This document shows, piece after piece, positions 1 to 5,272 of a stretch of 8,051 bases of DNA (position 1 is its first letter; every line of letters starts with the position of its first letter). Made by a program: the position numbers and the translations under genes. The notes under the pieces are model-generated. The model saw nothing but the letters and a program-made list of their open reading frames with translations, did no database searches and had not been told where the DNA came from. Source of the DNA: CAMNAO01 sp045605145. GTDB lineage: Bacteria > Bacillota > Clostridia > Oscillospirales > Oscillospiraceae. Location of the stretch: NCBI GenBank assembly GCA_045605145.1, contig JAZUPH010000028.1, forward strand, positions 1 through 8,051, written 5' to 3'.

Positions 1-509
1 ACGAAACCAACGATAAAATTCTTGCGATAGCCCGCCGCCTTATTCTTGAGGGCGGCTACAGCGCCCTTGCAATGCGCACCGTTGCCGCTGAGTGCGGTAT
101 CGCCATCGGCACTCTGTACCATTATTATGAGTCTAAAGAAATCCTCGCCTCTCAGGTGGTACGGGACGATTGGGAGCAGACTATTGAAAATATGGAAAAA
201 CGCTGCGAATTTGCCGGAAATGTCCGTGAAATGCTGCAGTACATATATGACGAGCTGAGCGCTTTCAATTCTCTTTATCGGCCCTTGTTCACCGACAAAA
301 CCGCTCAGAAGGGTTATGCCTCAACCGTACTCGTTTACCGCCCCCTGCGCCGCAATCAGATCGCCAATATAATCCGCAAAACCTGTAATCGGTTTGATCT
401 TCCTGCAATGAAAATGCGTCCCGGTTTCGTGGCGGAGGCAATGCTCCAGTGGGTCTTTACGGAGCATGATGTGCCCGAGCTGTTCGAACTGCTGGAGAAG
501 CTGTTCTGA
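1..509 (+). CDS. TetR/AcrR-family transcriptional regulator, 5'-truncated by window edge
   Basis: The reading frame is open from the first complete codon (base 3) and runs 168 residues to a TGA at 507-509. The N-terminal residues lie outside the window, though probably only a few to about ten are missing, because the visible part begins inside the first helix of a TetR DNA-binding domain (ILAIARRLILEGGYSALAMR). The helix-turn-helix follows at residues 24-48, with the typical ending GTLYHYYESKEIL. The rest, residues 50-168, is an all-helical ligand-binding and dimerisation domain with no recognisable specificity. Proteins of this family are usually dimeric repressors released from an operator by a small molecule. 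The ATG at 72 is internal to the HTH domain and is not the start. The target is unknown; TetR regulators often control a neighbour, which here would lie to the left of the window. The downstream gene converges on it and is less likely to be the target. Family assignment is firm; function is open. Confidence 0.9.
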   Translation, partial: ETNDKILAIARRLILEGGYSALAMRTVAAECGIAIGTLYHYYESKEILASQVVRDDWEQTIENMEKRCEFAGNVREMLQYIYDELSAFNSLYRPLFTDKTAQKGYASTVLVYRPLRRNQIANIIRKTCNRFDLPAMKMRPGFVAEAMLQWVFTEHDVPELFELLEKLF

Positions 510-546
510 GTGTGCGGCTCAACCAAAAATAGCAAGTTCCATGTAT

Positions 547-590
547 AAAAAATCAATCATCCCGGGCAATGCTGCCCGGGATGATATTTT
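547..590. terminator. Bidirectional intrinsic terminator between converging genes
   Basis: A perfect 13-bp stem pairs 556-568 with 573-585 around a 4-base loop (569-572); its core is CCCGGGCA/TGCCCGGG. On the + strand the stem is followed by ATTTTAT at 586-592. On the - strand it is followed by a run of six T (the A run at 547-552 read in reverse). It lies 46 bases after the TetR stop and just past the stop of the minus-strand gene ending at 600, so it can serve both. Confidence 0.88.
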
Positions 591-599
591 ATCTCTCAA

Positions 600-992
600 T
601 TATACGAAAAAAGCGCCGATTATCGTAATGACCACACCGCAGATGCCAAAGAATATTCCAATAGCCTCGCCCTCGCGTTTGGCCTTTTCAATGGCTTCAC
701 GGCGCCGCGCCTCAAGCTGGCGCTGCCGATCACGCTCTGTCTTTGCGCGTTTATTGGTCTGCACCTTCAGTCGGCTGGTCACCCACATGGTGCTAAGAAA
801 ATCCTCATTCTCATAATGGGCGAGCATCCACTGTACAATACCGGAAAGAATGACGCCCACACCCAGGATGAGCAGCATCTGATGCATATCTGCGCCAAAA
901 ATCGTCAATGCGGCAGGAAGTATGGAGATTCCGTAGCGCAGAAGGTATGGCCGGGCGCCGCCGCTGGTATGAAACAGTCTTTCTTCTTTCAT
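600..992 (-). CDS. Small membrane protein of unknown function, three predicted TM segments with a charged helix
   Basis: A 130-residue protein I do not recognise. The ATG at 992 is preceded by AGGGGAGG four bases upstream, a strong ribosome binding site, and by a good promoter. Two hydrophobic segments lie at about residues 18-34 and 38-58. A strongly charged stretch at about 74-109 is rich in Arg, Lys, Glu and Gln and looks like a continuous amphipathic or coiled-coil helix. A last hydrophobic segment at 110-129 runs to the C-terminus (ends GAFFV). No catalytic motif, cysteine cluster or signal peptide is apparent. The topology suggests an integral membrane protein with a cytoplasmic or external helical arm. 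The gene is divergent from the potassium channel gene and monocistronic by its own promoter and terminator. Being real is well supported by start, promoter and terminator; a function cannot be given. Confidence 0.75.
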   Translation of the reverse strand: MKEERLFHTSGGARPYLLRYGISILPAALTIFGADMHQMLLILGVGVILSGIVQWMLAHYENEDFLSTMWVTSRLKVQTNKRAKTERDRQRQLEARRREAIEKAKREGEAIGIFFGICGVVITIIGAFFV

Positions 993-1041
993 TTATCCTC
1001 CCCTGCCGCGGGTGCGGCGGACATCAACAATCAATGCTGAT

Positions 1042-1070
1042 ATTATAGTACGAACTTGAAAAAAGGACAA
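1042..1070 (-). promoter_or_regulatory. Sigma-A-type promoter for the small membrane protein gene
   Basis: Reading the - strand, TTGTCC (1065-1070) and a perfect TATAAT (1042-1047) are separated by exactly 17 bases. The -35 box matches the consensus at four of six positions. Transcription would begin near 1035, leaving a leader of about 40 bases before the ATG at 992. Only sequence match supports this. Confidence 0.65.
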
Positions 1071-1090
1071 GGGGATTGACGCCAATATGC

Positions 1091-1119
1091 TCTGCGCAGA
1101 AAGAAATATTACTGCAGTA
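1091..1119. promoter_or_regulatory. Two 10-base palindromes between divergent promoters, possible operator pair
   Basis: TCTGCGCAGA (1091-1100) and TACTGCAGTA (1110-1119) are both perfect palindromes, centred 19 bases apart, and both contain a CTGC..GCAG-type core. They sit in the middle of the 217-base divergent region, between the minus-strand -35 box at 1065-1070 and the plus-strand -35 candidate at 1132-1137. The position fits a shared operator for a dimeric regulator, but short palindromes also occur by chance and no binding protein is known. Confidence 0.3.
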
Positions 1120-1131
1120 CCGCCGCAATCG

Positions 1132-1160
1132 TTGCGCTTTGGCATATAAATTGATATACT
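1132..1160 (+). promoter_or_regulatory. Candidate promoter for the potassium channel gene
   Basis: TTGCGC (1132-1137) and TATACT (1155-1160) are 17 bases apart; the -10 box matches consensus at five of six positions and the -35 box at three. The surrounding sequence 1143-1170 is locally AT-rich. Initiation near 1167 would give a leader of roughly 43 bases. That leader contains a 5-bp hairpin (CGGGT 1179-1183 with ACCCG 1188-1192) directly before the ribosome binding site. Confidence 0.5.
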
Positions 1161-1196
1161 TTATAGAGAACATTATGTCGGGTTTTGACCCGCTGT

Positions 1197-1204
1197 GGGA
1201 GGTG
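1197..1204 (+). promoter_or_regulatory. Ribosome binding site that fixes the channel gene start
   Basis: GGGAGGTG lies five bases before the ATG at 1210. The alternative in-frame GTG at 1195 overlaps this site and has no Shine-Dalgarno sequence of its own, so 1210 is the preferred start. Confidence 0.8.
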
Positions 1205-1209
1205 CCACC

Positions 1210-2787
1210 ATGAAACGCAATACCTCTTATAAACTGCGCCGCGGCATCCTTGCCGCAGCTGTTGCCGCCGCATTGTATCTGGTGCTGCTGGCCGTCCTGA
1301 CAGCAGCCGAGCGCAGCTCCCCGGATTCTTCCATAAACAGCTTTTGGGATGCCCTCTGGTACTCCATCGTAACACTCACCACCGTGGGCTATGGTGACCT
1401 TTATCCCGTCACCGCCGCAGGGCGCACACTGGGCGTGCTGTTCGTACTGCTCAGCCTTGGTCTTTTATCCTTTATCATGGGTCTTATCGTGCAGATCCTT
1501 ACCGGACAAATGCTGCCCGCCATGCAGCTGCGTCTTCTGCGCCGCCGCCCATGGTATGTTTTTTCCCAGTTTAACGAGGCGTCTGCCGCACTTGCCGCGG
1601 ACCTTGCCGCCGGGGACAGTGCCGCACTGTGCCTGTTCCCGCTCTCACAGCGCGACGAAGCCGGCGACATTCCGTACATTCGTTTCTACCCCGGATCTAT
1701 GGCAAAGGCCGTGGCGGGAAAGAAGGATAACTGCCGCCTGTTTTTCATGGACGACGCCAGCGGCGCAAATTACGCGCCCGCCCTGGCTGCACTTGAGCTG
1801 GGGTTCCCCGTCTACTGCCGCACCGAACAATCGCCGGACCGCTGCCCGGAGAATTTGACCCTCTTCAACAGATATGACATCTGCGCGCAGGACTACTGGC
1901 GCAGTCTGCCCATTGAAAAGCAGGAAAAGACCGTCCTCCTCGTGGGTAGTGGCAAGTATGCCCGCCGTCTTTTGGAGCAGGGTCTGCTGGTAAATGTATT
2001 TGGCAAGGACAGGCGCGTATGCTACCATGTCTTTGGCGATTGGGAGTTGTTCCGACTCAATCACCCGCAACTGGTTCTTACTGTGAGCATCGATGAATAT
2101 AAAGAGGACATGGATTGCCTTTTCTATCACGACGGACCGTGGAACAGCGACGCGCATCTGCTCTGCTCTGCCGACAGAATCATCCTGTGCGACGATGACG
2201 AGGGTGAGAATCTCGCTGTACTGCGCCGCCTGCGCCGTTACTTCCCAGTTAAAGGCCGGCTGCATATTCGCGCCGCCGCATCCATTCCGGGAGAGACAGT
2301 CTTCGGCACGATACAAAGCTGCTATACCGCCGACCTTGTGCTGCGCAGCGGACGCACCGCCGCGGCGCGCACCATGCACCGCATTTACAGCAGCGACCCC
2401 AACTGGGTCGCCCCGAAGTGGGAGGAGCTGAGCGACTTTACCCGCCTGTCCAACATCTGCGCCGCGGATCATCTGCTCACCAAGATACGGCTGCTGCTGG
2501 ATGACGACAACATCACCGGGATCACAGACGACAACTGCACGGCGGCATACCGCCGCTACAGCCAGACCCGCGACCAATATGCCGACGAGTACCGCAGCAT
2601 AGAGCATCTGCGCTGGATGCGCTTTCACAGTATGTATAACTGGAGCTATGCACCCGTGCGCAACAATGCCGCGCGGCAGCACCACCTGATGCTGCCATAC
2701 GAGGAGCTTCCTCCCGAAGAGCAGCGCAAAGACGACTTTGCGTGGGAGCTTCTGGGGATGATCCCGGAAGCAAGCGCTTCCGACTGA
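1210..2787 (+). CDS. Two-TM potassium channel with RCK/TrkA-N region and C-terminal Ry (ryanodine receptor repeat-like) domain
   Basis: A 525-residue protein, probably a tetrameric K+ channel gated by a cytoplasmic ligand-binding assembly. Seen directly: a first TM helix at about 12-33; a pore helix at 43-57; the K+ selectivity filter TTVGYGD at 57-63; a second TM helix at about 73-97, then a basic stretch (LRLLRRRPW, 107-115). The cytoplasmic part appears to hold two Rossmann-like segments. The first (from about 115, WYVFSQFNEASAALAADLAA) lacks the glycine-rich nucleotide loop. The second (from about 240, KTVLLVGSGKYARRLL) keeps it as G246-S-G248-K-Y-A251. The last 65 residues (EHLRWMRFHSMYNWSY at 465-480, then LPYEELPPEEQRKD at 495-508) fit the Ry repeat pattern of a Trp-containing EHxRW helix followed by LVPYxELPEEEKxxD. 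Ry domains joined to TrkA-N channels are known in bacteria, but their ligand is not settled. The start is set by the site at 1197-1204. It is likely transcribed alone; a 7-bp hairpin at 2765-2782 overlaps its last codons but lacks a T run. The channel call is very firm, the Ry call good. Confidence 0.92.
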   Translation: MKRNTSYKLRRGILAAAVAAALYLVLLAVLTAAERSSPDSSINSFWDALWYSIVTLTTVGYGDLYPVTAAGRTLGVLFVLLSLGLLSFIMGLIVQILTGQMLPAMQLRLLRRRPWYVFSQFNEASAALAADLAAGDSAALCLFPLSQRDEAGDIPYIRFYPGSMAKAVAGKKDNCRLFFMDDASGANYAPALAALELGFPVYCRTEQSPDRCPENLTLFNRYDICAQDYWRSLPIEKQEKTVLLVGSGKYARRLLEQGLLVNVFGKDRRVCYHVFGDWELFRLNHPQLVLTVSIDEYKEDMDCLFYHDGPWNSDAHLLCSADRIILCDDDEGENLAVLRRLRRYFPVKGRLHIRAAASIPGETVFGTIQSCYTADLVLRSGRTAAARTMHRIYSSDPNWVAPKWEELSDFTRLSNICAADHLLTKIRLLLDDDNITGITDDNCTAAYRRYSQTRDQYADEYRSIEHLRWMRFHSMYNWSYAPVRNNAARQHHLMLPYEELPPEEQRKDDFAWELLGMIPEASASD

Positions 2788-2811
2788 GTGTATAGGCGCT
2801 CCCTGTATAGC

Positions 2812-2847
2812 TTTTCCTTGCCCCGCGTGATATAATTATAATATACA
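2812..2847 (+). promoter_or_regulatory. AT-rich candidate promoter before the Nif3/MBL operon
   Basis: The 101-base gap after the channel gene contains two overlapping-phase TATAAT boxes (2831-2836 and 2837-2842) and TATACA (2842-2847). The nearest -35 candidates are TTTTCC (2812-2817, 19 bases before the second TATAAT) and TTGCCC (2818-2823, 18 bases before TATACA). Neither pair is ideal. A short dyad, ATATG (2847-2851) and CATAT (2857-2861), follows. A promoter here is likely from composition, but its exact boxes are uncertain. Confidence 0.45.
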
Positions 2848-2888
2848 TATGGAAATCATATCCCCTCACAGCCAAGAAAGGAGCACCT

Positions 2889-3719
2889 ATGAAAATTCAG
2901 GAAGTTATTGACCGCATACTTGCTTACCATCCTCATATCCCGGATTATGATCTGAGACCGCGCGGCTGCGACCATTTCAAGTGCGGCGATCCCACACAGG
3001 AGTGCAGCGGCATCGTCGTGTCCGTGGCTCCCACGGTGGATGTGCTGCGGGAGGCCGCAAAACTGGGCTGTAACCTGGTAATCGTGCATGAGCCTGCTTT
3101 TTACACCCACCTGGACCCCACCGACTGGCTTGAAGGGGACGCGGTTTATGAGGCAAAGGCGAAGATCATCGCCGACAACAACATCGTGATCTGGCGTGAC
3201 CACGACCACATCCATCGCCATGATCCCGACGGCATTTTCTACGGCATGATGAAAGAGCTGGGCTGGGAGGAGTACCTTATCGACAAAAATGTCCGCAAGG
3301 CGGAGCATTATCTCCTGCCCGAGACCACGGTGGAGGCTCTGTCTCATGAGCTTATTGAGAAGATCGGCCTGAAGGGTGTGCGCATTGTGGGCGATCCCAA
3401 GGCCAGGGTGCGCAAGGTGTCGTTTATCGGTCACGTCCGCGACGGCGAGAACGAGATGCAGAAAACCCTTACCCAGCTTATGCGCGATCTGGACATTGAT
3501 GTGGTCATCCCCTTTGAGACCGTTGACTGGACCATCACCTCTTACATCAGGGACGCCATGCAGCTTGGCATGAGCAAGGCCATGATCCAGGTGGGGCATA
3601 TCGACGGTGAGGAGCTGGGCATGAAGTGGGCCGTCAACTGGATAGGCGACCTTGTTGAGCATGAAATTCCCGTCACATTCGTCCGCTCGGCAGGACTCTA
3701 CGATTTCATCGTGAAATAA
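2889..3719 (+). CDS. Nif3-like (DUF34) dinuclear metal protein, divergent ligand set
   Basis: A 276-residue protein of the Nif3/DUF34 family, whose members form hexameric toroids with a two-metal site; the biochemical role of the family is unsettled, and the name GTP cyclohydrolase I type 2 is a legacy label. Seen: SGIVVSVAPTVDVLREAAKLG (40-60) followed by CNLVIVHEPAFYTHLD (61-76), the counterpart of the family's LIIxHHP motif; NNIVIWRDHDHIHRHD (97-112), the counterpart of NNIxVYxxHTNxD; and VGHIDGEE (235-242), the counterpart of the C-terminal GHxxxE ligand pair (H237, E241). The second His of the usual HH is Glu (E68), and the usual Asp after HTN aligns with H109, so the metal site differs from the canonical one. 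The length fits short forms without the large central insertion. AAAGGAG lies five bases before the ATG. It is cytoplasmic, with no signal peptide. It is followed after 26 bases by an MBL hydrolase gene, probably in one transcript. Confidence 0.85.
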   Translation: MKIQEVIDRILAYHPHIPDYDLRPRGCDHFKCGDPTQECSGIVVSVAPTVDVLREAAKLGCNLVIVHEPAFYTHLDPTDWLEGDAVYEAKAKIIADNNIVIWRDHDHIHRHDPDGIFYGMMKELGWEEYLIDKNVRKAEHYLLPETTVEALSHELIEKIGLKGVRIVGDPKARVRKVSFIGHVRDGENEMQKTLTQLMRDLDIDVVIPFETVDWTITSYIRDAMQLGMSKAMIQVGHIDGEELGMKWAVNWIGDLVEHEIPVTFVRSAGLYDFIVK

Positions 3720-3745
3720 GCATACATAGGGAAAGGAGTGTCTTT

Positions 3746-4588
3746 ATGGCATTATCTGACAATTATCCTCTGGTTCCGATCCCGGGCGCTCAAGGTCTGT
3801 GGCACATTTTTGCCCGCAGCCCCGGCACCGGCGGCGATGCATGGTGTCACCTGGTGCCCGGCACCGAGAAGGCCATGCTGGTGGATACCGGCTTCGGCAT
3901 CGGCGATCTGAAGAGCATGGTAGAATCCCTCACGGATCTGCCCATAATTGTGGTTAACACCCACAACCATGGCGACCACAGCATGGGCAACTTCCAGTTT
4001 GGCAAGGCGTACATCCACAGCATGGACGCCCCGGCCCTGTATAAGCAGATGGATGGCCCCGGCCGTGAGCTTCCGCCGGATGAAATCCGCAGCTATAACT
4101 ACACCGCCGAGGATTTGGTCGCGCCCTGTAAATATGAGGTGGAGACCTTTGAGGACGGTCATGTTTTCGACCTTGGCGGCGGTTACGAGATCGAGGTATT
4201 CCACCTGCCCGGCCACTCTGCCGGCGGCATCGCCTTGCTGGATCGCAAGCGCCGTGCACTGTACACCGGTGACGCCATCGTGTGGACGCCCACCTTCTGT
4301 ATGAGCCGCCCCGGCATCGTAATCACCCCGTATATGACTGTGGAAAAGTTCCGCGACGGCGTCAGCCGCCTCATGGAGCACATTGATGAGTTCGACATCG
4401 TATATCCGGGCCACAGCCGTCTGGGCCTTGACAAACAGATCGTGCCCGATATGCTCGCCTGCTGTGACGAATTGTTGGCCGGCGACACCACCGCACATTA
4501 TATGGTCCCCGGCAGAGGCAAGCCCGTACATGTACACGGCATGGCAAAGATCGCTTTTGACATTGAGCGTATCAAAGTTCCGGAATAA
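3746..4588 (+). CDS. MBL-fold metallo-hydrolase
   Basis: A 280-residue metallo-beta-lactamase fold protein, probably a zinc-dependent hydrolase of an ester, thioester or related bond; the substrate is not readable. The full ligand set is visible: H73-N-H75-G-D77-H78, H157 in LPGHSAGG, D176 in YTGDA, and H223 in YPGHS. The N-terminal part (LWHIFARSPGTGGDAWCHLV, then AMLVDTGFGIGD at 43-54) forms the usual strands leading to the VDTG turn. There is no signal peptide and no added C-terminal domain, which leaves glyoxalase II-like or small-molecule hydrolase roles open and makes an RNase J-like role unlikely. AAAGGAG lies seven bases before the ATG. It follows the Nif3-like gene by 26 bases without a terminator or clear promoter between them, so co-transcription is likely, and it ends 20 bases before a strong hairpin terminator. 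Confidence 0.93.
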   Translation: MALSDNYPLVPIPGAQGLWHIFARSPGTGGDAWCHLVPGTEKAMLVDTGFGIGDLKSMVESLTDLPIIVVNTHNHGDHSMGNFQFGKAYIHSMDAPALYKQMDGPGRELPPDEIRSYNYTAEDLVAPCKYEVETFEDGHVFDLGGGYEIEVFHLPGHSAGGIALLDRKRRALYTGDAIVWTPTFCMSRPGIVITPYMTVEKFRDGVSRLMEHIDEFDIVYPGHSRLGLDKQIVPDMLACCDELLAGDTTAHYMVPGRGKPVHVHGMAKIAFDIERIKVPE

Positions 4589-4608
4589 AACATCGGCCAC
4601 AAAGAAAT

Positions 4609-4642
4609 TAAGAGCAGACTGCGTATTTGCAGTCTGCTCTTA
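4609..4642. terminator. Hairpin terminator between the MBL gene and the converging gtrA-like gene
   Basis: A perfect 14-bp stem pairs 4609-4622 with 4629-4642 around the 6-base loop GTATTT. On the + strand it is followed by GTGTTTTCAC and on the - strand by ATTTCTTTG. Both tails are moderately T-rich. It starts 20 bases after the MBL stop and ends 22 bases from the stop of the minus-strand gene, so it probably serves both directions. Confidence 0.82.
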
Positions 4643-4664
4643 GTGTTTTCACGCTTACCGTGTA

Positions 4665-5084
4665 TTACTCTTTCGCAATTGCGGTGTCTATGCTGCCGCC
4701 GAAGACGATAAAGCGGTCGTAGAGGTATTCGGTGACAAAGTTGATAAGCATGGTTATTGCCAGAACAAGGTATTCGTTCCAACCCACATCAGCACCCGTG
4801 AGTACCGCCGTCCACCATGTGGACAGGGGAGTAAATACCAGATAGAAGGCCGCCACCTTAAGCATGGCAACGGGCACATTGTTCGCCGAATGGAACGTGA
4901 ACTTGCGGTTGAGGGTGAAGTTCCACAGTACGGACAAAATCAGTGCCAAAAGATAGGACAGCCAGTGCTCCAAATGAAGCAGCTCTTCAAATATGGTAAA
5001 ACTGACCACCTGAATAAGCCCCGCACTGATGGAAAAGAGCACAAATTTTACCGTGCGGATAAACTCTTTCTTCCTCTCGCTCAT
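4665..5084 (-). CDS. GtrA family membrane protein
   Basis: A 139-residue four-TM protein of the GtrA family (TM segments at about 14-34, 41-59, 72-92 and 104-122). Members are thought to help move polyprenyl-linked sugars across the membrane or to support cell-surface polysaccharide and teichoic acid glycosylation. The family signature is clear: LSYLLALILSVLWNFTLNRKFTF at 42-64, echoed in the second half by NFVTEYLYDRFIVF (115-128), the internal repeat typical of GtrA. The start is taken at 5084, where GGAGGAA (5088-5094) is correctly placed. An in-frame ATG at 5096 would add four residues but has no ribosome binding site and overlaps that very sequence. The gene stands alone: no glycosyltransferase, its usual partner, is next to it here. 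Confidence 0.9.
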   Translation of the reverse strand: MSERKKEFIRTVKFVLFSISAGLIQVVSFTIFEELLHLEHWLSYLLALILSVLWNFTLNRKFTFHSANNVPVAMLKVAAFYLVFTPLSTWWTAVLTGADVGWNEYLVLAITMLINFVTEYLYDRFIVFGGSIDTAIAKE

Positions 5085-5087
5085 ATT

Positions 5088-5094
5088 TTCCTCC
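5088..5094 (-). promoter_or_regulatory. Ribosome binding site that fixes the gtrA-like start
   Basis: On the - strand GGAGGAA lies directly before AATATG, putting the GGAGG core five bases ahead of the ATG at 5084. The more upstream ATG at 5096 is preceded only by CCACAATTA, which has no Shine-Dalgarno match. Confidence 0.8.
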
Positions 5095-5128
5095 ATTAAT
5101 TGTGGATTGGCTCATCGCCGATGTGGAT

Positions 5129-5157
5129 ATAATAGCGAAATTGCGGAAAATTTGCAA
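5129..5157 (-). promoter_or_regulatory. Promoter for the gtrA-like gene, with dyad over the -35 region
   Basis: On the - strand TTGCAA (5152-5157) and TATTAT (5129-5134) are 17 bases apart, matching consensus at four and five of six positions. A dyad, ATTGC (5140-5144) and GCAAT (5154-5158), overlaps the -35 box and spacer and could be an operator. Transcription would start near 5122, about 38 bases before the ATG. Confidence 0.55.
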
Positions 5158-5189
5158 TGCACCGGGTAAAATATCTTCCGGGTTATGTT

Positions 5190-5227
5190 AAAAATCAGCA
5201 GCCCGTTTGCATTCGGCAAACGGGCTG
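5190..5227 (-). terminator. Intrinsic terminator of the esterase gene
   Basis: A 12-bp stem pairs 5199-5210 with 5216-5227 (core AGCCCGTTTGC) around the 5-base loop ATTCG. On the - strand it is followed by TGATTTTTAACA, a run of five T at 5190-5194. It lies 45 bases beyond the stop codon at 5273, the expected place for the end of that transcript. Confidence 0.85.
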
Positions 5228-5272
5228 GATTTGTATTTTCTATGTTTTCACCGAAACAGTGCGCATCTACGC

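Noticed and set aside
1195..1209. GTG at 1195 as the start of the channel gene
   Set aside because: It overlaps the ribosome binding site GGGAGGTG that serves the ATG at 1210 and lacks one of its own.
1645..2685. Long minus-strand frame (346 codons) opposite the channel gene
   Set aside because: It lies wholly antisense to a protein with an unmistakable TVGYGD filter, has no ribosome binding site I can see, and its Ala/Val/His-rich product looks like the reverse shadow of GC-rich codon use.
2765..2782. 7-bp hairpin at the end of the channel gene as a terminator
   Set aside because: The stem overlaps the last codons and is followed by ACTGAGTG with no T run, so termination here is unsupported.
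2856..3662. Long minus-strand frame (268 codons) opposite the Nif3-like gene
   Set aside because: Antisense to a gene with clear family motifs and a good ribosome binding site; the product has no recognisable motif.
3752..4600. Long minus-strand frame (282 codons) opposite the MBL gene
   Set aside because: Antisense to a complete MBL ligand set; reading it as a gene would also put it across the terminator logic of the region.
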